Origin: Firmicutes bacterium CAG:124
GTDB lineage: Bacteria > Bacillota > Clostridia > Oscillospirales > Oscillospiraceae
NCBI GenBank assembly: GCA_000432135.1
Contig: HF990641.1
Coordinates: 1 to 23,098 of the forward strand
DNA: 23,098 bases
Direction: 5' to 3'
Shown: positions 14,629 to 21,659 of the stretch, in pieces
How positions within the stretch are numbered: position 1 is the first letter of the stretch
How the letters are laid out: the number at the start of each line of letters is the position of its first letter
Position numbers and translations under genes: made by a program
The notes under the pieces: generated by a model
What the model was told of the DNA's origin: nothing
Databases searched by the model: none
What the model saw: only the letters and a program-made list of their open reading frames with translations

Positions 14629-14695
14629 ATTGTCCCACGTAAAGATATAGACGCGTTAAGAAAATGTAAAATGCATCAAGAAAGGAAAAAATGGA

Positions 14696-16357
14696 ATGAA
14701 GAAAACAGGCAAAATTTTTTCACTTGTGATGGCACTGCTCATTGTGGTGCTTTCGCTGAGCGTGATGGCGCTGGCGGCGGACAGCTACACCATCACCATC
14801 AAGGGCGACAACAGCACCGCCGACCACACCTATGAGGCCTATCAGATCTTTGCTGGCGACCTCCACGACCCGTCCCCTGCCAAAGAGGAAGCAATTCAGG
14901 ATAAGGTGCTCTCCAACATCGTCTGGGGCAGCGGCGTGAACCAGGAGCTTGCCGTGAATGGCAAGACCCTCACCGAAACGTTTGACGGCAAGACTGCCGC
15001 GCAGGTTGCCGAAGACCTGAAGGGCATCGCGGACGCGCGGGCGTTTGCCAAGAAGATCGCCCCCTTCCTGAGCAGCCATACGGACTCCACCGGCAAAAAC
15101 GACGCGGGCAACTACGTGATCACGGGCCTTGCCGCCGGTTACTATCTCGTCAAGGATCAGGACAACTCCCTGACCGGCGAGAACGACTTCTACACCGCCT
15201 ACATGATGAAGGTCGTCGGCAACGTGCAGGCGACCCCCAAGGGCGAGAAGCCCGCGCTGAAAAAACAGATCAAAAACAACAACACCGGCATGTGGAGCGA
15301 GACAGGCAATGCGGCCTTCCAGCTTGGCGACACCGTAAGCTTCCGCATGGTTGTTACCGTACCCGATACCTCCCGCTACACCGACGGTTATATCTACAAA
15401 ATTTATGATACCATGACCGAAGGGTTGACCTCCAACGTCAAAACAGTGGAGGATTTCTCCATTGAGATCAAGAATGATCCGAACAACAAGCTCGACAGTA
15501 AATACTGCTCGCTTGTTACCAGCAAGATCATGGTCGACGGCAAGGAAGTCGATCACTTCGAGCTTTCTATCGATATCAAGCAGGCTATCGCCGACGGCGT
15601 GATCGAGGCAGGCAATGACCTGTGCGTCAACTATACCGCTGTTCTGAATGACAAGGCCGACTTCTATATCATCGGCGAAGGTAAGAACACCAACACGGCC
15701 TATCTTGAGTACAGCAACAACCCCAACGGCGAGGGCACCGGCAAAACGCCTGAGAGCTCTGTCCACGCATGGACGTTCGCCATGATCGTTTCCAAAATCG
15801 ACGGCACGACCAAGGCTCCGCTGACCGGCGCAAAGTTCGTCCTTTCCCGCAGGGCGGATCTTAAGGTCAGCGATATGCAGTGCGACGAAAACGGCAATCC
15901 GACCGTTAAGACTGATCTGCTCCCGATGTACACCGGCGACAGTGCGCGAGCGCCTTATGAGCTTGTCACGGCTGAAAAAGTTGCGGCGGACAACAACATT
16001 ACCTACACCGCAGAGCTGGGTGATGGAATCGTTTTCGCTGGTTTCGGTGAGTTTACGTACTATCTCTACGAGACAAAGGCTCCCGGCGGCTACAATCTGC
16101 TCTCTGAGCCGGTTGCGGTCACTTTCCACTGCTCCGATACCATGGATGCAAGGCTTGACCCCGCGTATATTACGATCAACGACAGCGCAAATCAGATCAC
16201 ATCCATGCATTTTGAAATCGAAAACAAATCCGGCGCGACGCTTCCGGAGACCGGCGGCATCGGCACGACGCTGTTCTATGTCATCGGCGGACTGCTTGTC
16301 GTTGGCGCTGGTGTTCTGCTCGTGACCAAAAAGCGCATGGGCAAGGCTGAAAACTGA
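14696..16357 (+). CDS. LPETGG major (backbone) pilin
   Basis: A 553-residue isopeptide-stabilised pilin, the likely shaft subunit. Residues 1-27 are a signal peptide ending VMALA. Residues 30-180 form an N-terminal domain (YTITIKGDNS, then AGYYLVKDQ). A TPKG at 180-183 sits where the pilin-motif lysine belongs, making K182 the candidate linkage residue, although the motif tryptophan is missing. Residues 186-345 fit the fimbrial isopeptide D2-type domain (LKKQI, then GDTVSFRMVVTVPDT, then NTAYLEYSNNP). Residues 363-510 are a SpaA-like domain with E-box YYLYETKAPGGY (E459). LPETGG is at 516-521, then a membrane helix and KKRMGKAEN. AAAGGA lies 9 nt before the ATG. It is first in the operon and followed by a hairpin, as expected for a highly expressed subunit. 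Confidence 0.93.
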   Translation: MKKTGKIFSLVMALLIVVLSLSVMALAADSYTITIKGDNSTADHTYEAYQIFAGDLHDPSPAKEEAIQDKVLSNIVWGSGVNQELAVNGKTLTETFDGKTAAQVAEDLKGIADARAFAKKIAPFLSSHTDSTGKNDAGNYVITGLAAGYYLVKDQDNSLTGENDFYTAYMMKVVGNVQATPKGEKPALKKQIKNNNTGMWSETGNAAFQLGDTVSFRMVVTVPDTSRYTDGYIYKIYDTMTEGLTSNVKTVEDFSIEIKNDPNNKLDSKYCSLVTSKIMVDGKEVDHFELSIDIKQAIADGVIEAGNDLCVNYTAVLNDKADFYIIGEGKNTNTAYLEYSNNPNGEGTGKTPESSVHAWTFAMIVSKIDGTTKAPLTGAKFVLSRRADLKVSDMQCDENGNPTVKTDLLPMYTGDSARAPYELVTAEKVAADNNITYTAELGDGIVFAGFGEFTYYLYETKAPGGYNLLSEPVAVTFHCSDTMDARLDPAYITINDSANQITSMHFEIENKSGATLPETGGIGTTLFYVIGGLLVVGAGVLLVTKKRMGKAEN

Positions 16358-16370
16358 TTTTTGTAATTTT

Positions 16371-16412
16371 GCCGCAAAGGGACGGAGGACTTTTCCTTCG
16401 TCCCTTCGCGGC
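16371..16412 (+). promoter_or_regulatory. Strong intercistronic hairpin between pilin and sortase
   Basis: A 12-bp stem, AAGGGACGGAGG with CCTTCGTCCCTT (one G-U), is extended past one mismatch by GCCGC/GCGGC. No T-run follows, so it more likely protects the pilin mRNA 3' end or partly attenuates transcription into the sortase gene than terminates fully. Confidence 0.75.
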
Positions 16413-16430
16413 AGCAGGGAGAATTCCGCA

Positions 16431-17246
16431 ATGAAAAAGCTCATCAATATCCTTCTGGTTCTGGCGCTGCTTGCGGGACTGTCCCTGCTGCTTTATCCCA
16501 CCGTGAGCGACTATTGGAACTCGCTGCACGCCTCGCAGGCTGTCGCATCGTATGACGAGGCTGTGCAGAGCATGGACGCCGGGCGGTACGATGCGCTGCT
16601 GCAAAGTGCGCAGCGCTATAACCGCGATCTGTTTTCAAGAGGCAGCCTCTTTTCCCTGACGGACGAACAACGCGAGGACTATCTCAGCCAGCTGAGCATC
16701 GACACCTCCGGCATCATGGGATATATCGAGATCCCGACCATCAAAGTCTCGCTTCCCATCTACCACGGCACGAGCGACGACGTGCTCCAGATCGCTGTGG
16801 GCCATCTGGAATGGAGCTCGCTCCCGGTCGGCGGCGAGAGCACGCACTGCGTCCTCTCCGGACATCGCGGCCTGCCCAGTGCCAAGCTCTTTACGAACCT
16901 CGACCAGTTGTCAGAGGGCGATCTCTTCGTCATCCGCACGCTCGACGAGGTGCTGACCTATGAGGTCGACCGCATTCTCATCGTCCTGCCCGGCGAGGTG
17001 CAAACGCTCGGCATTGAAGAGGGGAAGGACCTCTGCACCCTCGTCACCTGCACGCCCTACGGCGTCAATTCTCACCGTATGCTTGTGCGCGGCCACCGCG
17101 TCGACAACCAGTCCGAGGCTGTACGCCTGACAGCAGACGCGATCCGCATCGATCCGCTGCTTGTCGCGCCCATCGCCGCTGTCCCGCTTCTGCTGGCGCT
17201 TCTTCTGCTGCTGGCTGTTACGCCGAAGAAAAAGCGCCGGAGCTAA
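16431..17246 (+). CDS. Class C pilin-polymerising sortase
   Basis: A 271-residue membrane transpeptidase that joins pilin subunits between the LPXTG threonine and a lysine of the next subunit. It has an N-terminal helix (4-23) and a C-terminal helix (240-263) followed by KKKRR; the second helix is a hallmark of class C enzymes. Catalytic residues are visible: H145 in LSGHRGLPSA, C207 in LVTCTPYGVNSHR, and R216. The conserved GYIEIPTIKVSLPIYHG and HLEWSSLPVGG blocks match pilin sortases. I do not see a standard DPF/DPW lid motif before the core (the region reads RGSLFSLTDEQ), so the lid may differ. GGGAG precedes the ATG. The next gene is 24 nt away. Confidence 0.94.
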   Translation: MKKLINILLVLALLAGLSLLLYPTVSDYWNSLHASQAVASYDEAVQSMDAGRYDALLQSAQRYNRDLFSRGSLFSLTDEQREDYLSQLSIDTSGIMGYIEIPTIKVSLPIYHGTSDDVLQIAVGHLEWSSLPVGGESTHCVLSGHRGLPSAKLFTNLDQLSEGDLFVIRTLDEVLTYEVDRILIVLPGEVQTLGIEEGKDLCTLVTCTPYGVNSHRMLVRGHRVDNQSEAVRLTADAIRIDPLLVAPIAAVPLLLALLLLLAVTPKKKRRS

Positions 17247-17270
17247 AAATTATCTGCCGGAGGAACCGCT

Positions 17271-18521
17271 ATGCGAAATTGGACAAAACGAGTCTGTGCG
17301 CATCTTCTCGCGCTTTTGTGCCTCGCCGCGCTGCTTCCCGCGCGGGCATCCGCTGCGGGCGTGATCGACACGGACCGCGATGTGCGCCTCACCATCGAAT
17401 ACCGGCACGACGGGGAACCGGTTCCGTCTGTCCCGTTTGACCTCTACTATGCCGCGTCCGTTGACGCGGATGCGAACTTCACCCTCGCGGGGGATTTTGC
17501 GGACTATCCCGTCAGCCTTGAGAAGCTCACTGCCGCCGAACGGAAAGCGCTTGCCGAAACGCTTGCCGCCTATGTGGACCGCGACGGACTCACGCCGCTG
17601 GACAGCAGAAAAACGGACACGCAGGGGATGCTTACGTTCCCAAACCGGCAGGAGCGCCTTGTGCCAGGCCTCTATCTGGTCGTTGGCCGCAGACTCGTGA
17701 CGGATCGATACACCTACACAACCGAGCCATTCCTGATCGCGCTCCCAAATCTGGAAAACGATACGTGGCTCTATGATGTTACGGCCTCGCCCAAGCACAC
17801 GAGAACGGAAAATCCGCCCGTTCCGCCCGATGATAAAGACGACTGGCGGGTCATCAAGATCTGGCAGGACGATGTAGAGGAGCTGCGGCCGGACGAGGTC
17901 GTGGTCGAGCTGCTGAAGGACGGCACAGTTTACGACACCGTGCGACTGAACGCGAAAAACAACTGGCGTCACACCTGGAAGAGCCTTCCGAAGTACCATG
18001 CCGACGGCTCTGCCATTGAATGGCGCGTCACGGAGCAGCCGCTGAAGCGCTACACCGTCCGCATTTCGCGCGACGGCAATACCTTCCTTGTCGTCAATAC
18101 CTACAACCCGCAAAGCCCGGACGAAGACAGCATAACGCGCACCGTGATCAAGCGCTGGGACGACACGGGCTATGAGCAGAAACGCCCCGATACGATCACG
18201 GTCACGCTCCTGAAGGACGGCACGGTCTACGACACAAGGACTATCAGCTGCACGGACAGCTGGCAGTACACATGGAGCGGCCTTCCCCGGTATAACCCGG
18301 ACGGCACGGAGATCGTCTGGACAATACAGGAAAACGCCGTTCCCGGCTACATTTCAAGCATCCGGGAAACCGGCGATACGTTCATTCTGACCAATACACC
18401 TGAGCATCAGAAACTTCCGCAGACGGGGCTTCTCTGGTGGCCGGTCCCGGTGCTTGCTGCGGCGGGCCTGCTGCTTCTGATTTTGGGCACGCTCTTGAAA
18501 AGGAAAAATGATCATGATTAA
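17271..18521 (+). CDS. Minor LPQTG pilin with two CnaB domains, probable base subunit
   Basis: A 416-residue surface protein. Residues 1-28 are a signal peptide ending ARASA. Residues 36-175 are an N-terminal pilin domain closing in WLYDVTASPKH, which keeps the spacing of the pilin motif (WxxxVxVYPK; W166, V170, P174, K175). Two CnaB-type domains follow, at about 191-278 and 288-376. Each carries VIKxW near its start and LLKDGTVYDT, then WxxTWxxLPxY and an E-containing strand (WRVTEQ, WTIQEN). They look like a recent internal duplication. LPQTG is at 382-386, then WW, a membrane helix and KRKNDHD. GGAGG lies 7 nt before the ATG. The base role is inferred from small size and the adjacent second sortase. 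Confidence 0.9.
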   Translation: MRNWTKRVCAHLLALLCLAALLPARASAAGVIDTDRDVRLTIEYRHDGEPVPSVPFDLYYAASVDADANFTLAGDFADYPVSLEKLTAAERKALAETLAAYVDRDGLTPLDSRKTDTQGMLTFPNRQERLVPGLYLVVGRRLVTDRYTYTTEPFLIALPNLENDTWLYDVTASPKHTRTENPPVPPDDKDDWRVIKIWQDDVEELRPDEVVVELLKDGTVYDTVRLNAKNNWRHTWKSLPKYHADGSAIEWRVTEQPLKRYTVRISRDGNTFLVVNTYNPQSPDEDSITRTVIKRWDDTGYEQKRPDTITVTLLKDGTVYDTRTISCTDSWQYTWSGLPRYNPDGTEIVWTIQENAVPGYISSIRETGDTFILTNTPEHQKLPQTGLLWWPVPVLAAAGLLLLILGTLLKRKNDHD

Positions 18522-19137
18522 ACGCGGAACGCTTTGCACGATTCTGGGGCTGCTGCTCCTTCTCGCCGCGCTGCTGCTCACGGCCTATAACCTCCGCCGC
18601 GATGCAGCCGCAGGCGACGCTGCCGAGCTTGTACTTGAACGCCTGACACCCGACCTGCCCCGGCAGGAAAGTCTTTCCCAGTCTCCCACTGGAGAGGGGA
18701 AAGAGGAGGCATTTGTCCCGGATTATGTGCTGAATCCGGAGCTGCCCATGCCGGAACGCGAGATCGACGGCCAGCGCTACATTGGCGTTCTGGATATCCC
18801 CGCGCTCGGCCTGTCGCTCCCCATCATCAGCACATGGAGCTATCCCGGCCTGCAGATCGCGCCCTGCCGCTACTCCGGCTCCGCGTATCTTGAAAATCTC
18901 GTCATTGCGGGGCACAATTACCGCAGCCATTTTGCGTCCCTCCCGCAGCTCCAGCCGGGCGATGCGGTCACGTTTACAGACATGGACGGGACTGTGTTCC
19001 GCTACAAGGTCGATTCCCTTGAAACGCTTTCTCCCTACGCCATATCCGATATGACCAGCGGCGGCTGGCCGTTGACACTCTTCACCTGTACCGTCGGCGG
19101 CCAGTCAAGGCTTGCCATCCGCTGCAGCGCCGGCTGA
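18514..19137 (+). CDS. Second sortase, probably for wall anchoring
   Basis: A 207-residue sortase (two more residues if the ATG at 18508 is used). One N-terminal membrane helix (6-25), a variable linker rich in E/P, and a core with H134 in IAGHNYRSHF, C192 in LTLFTCTVGGQSRLAIRC and R199. It lacks the C-terminal helix of the class C enzyme, and its TCTVGGQSR active-site segment differs from TCTPYGVNSHR, so it belongs to another class (I cannot assign it firmly). It overlaps the minor pilin gene by 8 nt; I prefer the second ATG because AGGA lies 9 nt upstream. Likely job: attaching the pilus base to peptidoglycan or handling the LPQTG subunit (inference). Confidence 0.9.
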   Translation: MIKRGTLCTILGLLLLLAALLLTAYNLRRDAAAGDAAELVLERLTPDLPRQESLSQSPTGEGKEEAFVPDYVLNPELPMPEREIDGQRYIGVLDIPALGLSLPIISTWSYPGLQIAPCRYSGSAYLENLVIAGHNYRSHFASLPQLQPGDAVTFTDMDGTVFRYKVDSLETLSPYAISDMTSGGWPLTLFTCTVGGQSRLAIRCSAG

Positions 19138-19155
19138 CGTACTACAAAAATCAGA

Positions 19156-19206
19156 AAAGTCGTGAAACTCCGAATGTCCCATCGGAATTTCACGGCTTTT
19201 TGTTTT
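19156..19206 (+). terminator. Terminator of the pilin operon
   Basis: A long stem with one mismatch (AAAAGTCGTGAAA-C-TCCGA pairing with TCGGA-A-TTTCACGGCTTTT) runs into TTTTTGTTTT, 18 nt after the last sortase. It faces the convergent tusA gene. Confidence 0.85.
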
Positions 19207-19215
19207 GCGTATTGC

Positions 19216-19422
19216 TTATTTCTTCGTGAGCGTCAGGTGATAATCAGTGCCGTCTTCACGGGCAGCCGCCTGATAGCCGCTGTGCGCGGCAAAGCGCTTG
19301 ATGTTTTCAACGGCAGTTTCGTTGTCGACGAGAACTTCCAATGCAGCGGGATTGTCCTTCTTGATCGCGTTCTGCACCATCACGACGGGCATGGGGCAGA
19401 GATAGCCTCTTGCATCAACCAT
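19216..19422 (-). CDS. TusA/SirA-family sulfur-carrier protein
   Basis: A 68-residue cytoplasmic protein of the TusA family, which passes persulfide sulfur (or selenium) on a cysteine. The N-terminal DARGYLCPMPVVMVQNAI holds the active C9 in the diagnostic CPxP motif. The remainder (LEVLVDNETAVENIKRFAAHSGY) gives the usual small alpha/beta fold. Full length for TusA; it lacks the second domain of YedF. Its ATG lies inside the end of yedE (8-nt overlap), so they are translationally coupled. The pairing of a YedE transporter with a TusA-like carrier is a well-known sulfur/selenium import arrangement. Confidence 0.92.
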   Translation of the reverse strand: MVDARGYLCPMPVVMVQNAIKKDNPAALEVLVDNETAVENIKRFAAHSGYQAAAREDGTDYHLTLTKK

Positions 19423-20503
19423 TTTTCTGCGCCTCCTGCTTCTTCATGCTGTTTACGATGGAGATCACCAGCACGATCACGATACCGAGCACCACTGCGA
19501 CGCGGCCATTGGTGGAAACGCCGCCCGCAGAGCTTTCGGAGGCCGCGTTTCCGGCAAGGCCGAAGTTATGTGCGAACGCAGCGCCGACGATCATGCCGAA
19601 CACCGTAACGGCAGAATCCGCGTTGCCGCTGCCGGCAAGAATGAGCTGACGCAGCGGGCAGCCGCCCAGCAGCACCGAGCCCCAGCCCGCGAGCAGCATA
19701 CCGAGGAAGTTCCACACATGGTCGGAATGTGCAACCGGCTGTCCGGCGAAGCCGAGATTGAATTTATGCAGGCAGAGATTGCCGATGAGGACTGTGACGA
19801 AAATGGCGATGAAGCCCCACAGCAGGTGCAGATCCTTGAACATCATCGTGTCGCGCAGACCGCCGACCATGCAGATACGGGATTTCTGTGCCAGCGCGCC
19901 AACAACCAGCGCGATCAGCAGCGCGATCAGGAACGGGGCGTGCTTGGAGCCGGGGCCCTCCTCAGAGAGCTTGAACAGCGTGGGAACAGCCAGGAACAGG
20001 ATCAGCAGGCCGACCATGACAGCGGGCAGCACCGTGCCGTCGAGCGTCTTGGTGGCGTAGTTCCGCTGAAGCGTGAAGCCCTTGCGGATGAAGATCGTGC
20101 CGAGGAAGATACCGGCGGCGAAGCCGGCCAGACCGACGACGGCGTTCAGATCGCCGCCAGCCAGACGCAGCACCATGCGCAGCGGGCAGCCGAGGAAGGC
20201 CAGCGCGCCGATCATGACGAATGCGCCGAGCACAAAGCGGAGCGCGGAAGACGAACCGGCTCTGGCTTTCCATTCCTTAGAGGCCAGCGCCATCAGGAAG
20301 CTGCCGAGCACAAGGCCGATGATCTCCGGGCGGACATACTGGACCTTGGCAGCAGAATGCAGACCCACAGCGCCTGCGATGTCGCGCTCAAAGCACGCGA
20401 TGCAGAAGCCCATGTTGGCCGGGTTGCCGAGCGCCGTCAGCACGAGTGCTGCGATGCCGATGACAACACCGGTCAGAATGACGAACAGGTTTTCTTTTTT
20501 CAT
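19415..20503 (-). CDS. yedE: YedE-type sulfur/selenium membrane transporter
   Basis: A 362-residue polytopic membrane protein with about nine to ten hydrophobic segments, built from two related halves. Each half carries a cysteine motif: C34/C37 in NMGFCIACFER and the later LGCPLRM; then SRICMVGGLRD and LGGCPLRQLILAGSGN. In the YeeE/YedE (TsuA-like) family such cysteines line a path for thiosulfate or a related sulfur species; selenium-linked members are known by the same name. GGAGG sits 9 nt before the ATG at 20503; further upstream in-frame starts fall in the leader and before the promoter. The C-terminus (SMKKQEAQKNG) is cytoplasmic. The substrate cannot be decided from sequence. Confidence 0.92.
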   Translation of the reverse strand: MKKENLFVILTGVVIGIAALVLTALGNPANMGFCIACFERDIAGAVGLHSAAKVQYVRPEIIGLVLGSFLMALASKEWKARAGSSSALRFVLGAFVMIGALAFLGCPLRMVLRLAGGDLNAVVGLAGFAAGIFLGTIFIRKGFTLQRNYATKTLDGTVLPAVMVGLLILFLAVPTLFKLSEEGPGSKHAPFLIALLIALVVGALAQKSRICMVGGLRDTMMFKDLHLLWGFIAIFVTVLIGNLCLHKFNLGFAGQPVAHSDHVWNFLGMLLAGWGSVLLGGCPLRQLILAGSGNADSAVTVFGMIVGAAFAHNFGLAGNAASESSAGGVSTNGRVAVVLGIVIVLVISIVNSMKKQEAQKNG

Positions 20504-20544
20504 GTTCTCTTTCCTCCGATATAGTCGAACTAAGTTCGCCGAAG

Positions 20545-20606
20545 TTCGATATTCTGGAACGAGAATATCGAAAACGACGTGAATGCGGGCTTTTTCGCCC
20601 GCATTC
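20545..20606 (-). promoter_or_regulatory. Structured leader of yedE-tusA
   Basis: Two perfect hairpins occupy the roughly 110-nt leader: GAATGCGGGC/GCCCGCATTC (20581-20606, 10 bp) and TTCGATATTCT/AGAATATCGAA (20545-20572, 11 bp). Neither has a typical T-run. I do not recognise a known riboswitch. Confidence 0.55.
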
Positions 20607-20620
20607 GTTACTCTTGAATC

Positions 20621-20649
20621 AGAATAACACGCTTTTTCACGATTGTCAA
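20621..20649 (-). promoter_or_regulatory. Promoter of yedE-tusA
   Basis: On the minus strand, a perfect -35 TTGACA (20644-20649), a 17-nt spacer and -10 TATTCT (20621-20626). Confidence 0.82.
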
Positions 20650-20699
20650 TCATTTTTCTGTTCGACATTTTCGAAAAATATTCAGAATAGAAGAAACGT

Positions 20700-21605
20700 T
20701 CAGAGCAGCAGCGCCGAACCCTGTTCCAGATCGTCGGACAGGAACCGGCGGTTGAGCGCATTCAGGACCCGCTTTTTATCCGCGCTCCACATGGGAGCGA
20801 TCAGGCTGCGCTTCGCGCCGTCTCCGGTCATACGGTGAATGACCAGCTCGCGCGGCAGCACGCGCAGGCAGTCTTCCAGTACGGACAGATACGCATCCAG
20901 CGTCATGGTTTCGAAGTTTCCGGCGGCGTAGTCCTCAGCAAGGTCTGTCCCGGACAAAACGTGCAGCAGATGGAGCTTGATGCCGTCCGCGCCGCTCTGA
21001 CCGATGTAGCGTGCGGTCTGCACCATCATCTCCGGTGTTTCGCCGGGAAGTCCAAGGATCATATGCGCGACCACATGGATATCCAGTGCCTTGAGCTGCC
21101 GGACGGCATTGTCAAACACGGAAAGGGGATAGCCGCGCCGGATATACCGCGCAGTGGATGCGTGGATCGTCTGTAAGCCAAGCTCGACCCAGACAGGCTT
21201 CCTTTCCCGCAGCTCCGCGAGCAGCGCGAGGATCTCCGGCGGCAGGCAGTCCGGTCTGGTCGCGATAGACAGCGCGCAGATCTCATCCCGGTCGATTGCG
21301 GCCAGAAACAGCGGCCTTAATTGATCGGCGGGCGCATAGGTATTGCTGTAATCCTGAAAATAGGCGATATATCGGGCATCCGGCCCGGCCTTTGCCGCGA
21401 CAAGGCGTTTGGCCTGGGCAAGCTGTTCAGAAACCGGGAGCGCGGCGGAGGCGGCGAATTCACCGCTTCCGCTGCAAAAGATGCAGCCGCGTGCGTCGAG
21501 CGTCCCGTCGCGGTTCGGACAGGTGCATCCGGCGGAAAGCGCCAGCTTATAGACCTTGCAGCCGAATGTCTCGCGCAGATACGCGTTCAGGGAGCGGTAA
21601 TACAT
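20700..21605 (-). CDS. Radical SAM protein, TIGR01212/YhcC type
   Basis: A 301-residue enzyme that uses a 4Fe-4S cluster and S-adenosylmethionine for radical chemistry; the substrate of this subfamily is not known to me with certainty. The start MYYRSLNAYLRETFGCKVYKL is typical. The cluster region reads AGCTCPNRDGTLDARGCIFCSG (C27, C29, C41, C44 visible). Downstream are YFQDYSNTYAP, SIATRPDCL, WVELGLQTIHASTARYIRRGY and MILGLPGET, all conserved in the family. The ATG at 21605 has GGAGG 4-5 nt upstream; an upstream in-frame ATG would start before the ftsH-proximal hairpin. It follows ftsH by 54 bp with a strong hairpin between. Confidence 0.92.
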   Translation of the reverse strand: MYYRSLNAYLRETFGCKVYKLALSAGCTCPNRDGTLDARGCIFCSGSGEFAASAALPVSEQLAQAKRLVAAKAGPDARYIAYFQDYSNTYAPADQLRPLFLAAIDRDEICALSIATRPDCLPPEILALLAELRERKPVWVELGLQTIHASTARYIRRGYPLSVFDNAVRQLKALDIHVVAHMILGLPGETPEMMVQTARYIGQSGADGIKLHLLHVLSGTDLAEDYAAGNFETMTLDAYLSVLEDCLRVLPRELVIHRMTGDGAKRSLIAPMWSADKKRVLNALNRRFLSDDLEQGSALLL

Positions 21606-21621
21606 ATGTCCTCCAAATGAT

Positions 21622-21650
21622 TTGCGCGCCGCAGTCTCTGCGGCGCGCAA
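21622..21650 (-). terminator. Hairpin between ftsH and the radical SAM gene
   Basis: A perfect 12-bp stem (TTGCGCGCCGCA with TGCGGCGCGCAA) has a 5-nt loop, 10 bp past the ftsH stop. No T-run follows, so it may stabilise the ftsH mRNA or attenuate rather than fully terminate. Confidence 0.6.
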
Positions 21651-21659
21651 GCTGGTTCC

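Noticed and set aside
14720..16447. 575-residue frame antisense to the backbone pilin
   Set aside because: It mirrors the pilin codons exactly, has no motif or ribosome-binding site, and is a GC-skew shadow.
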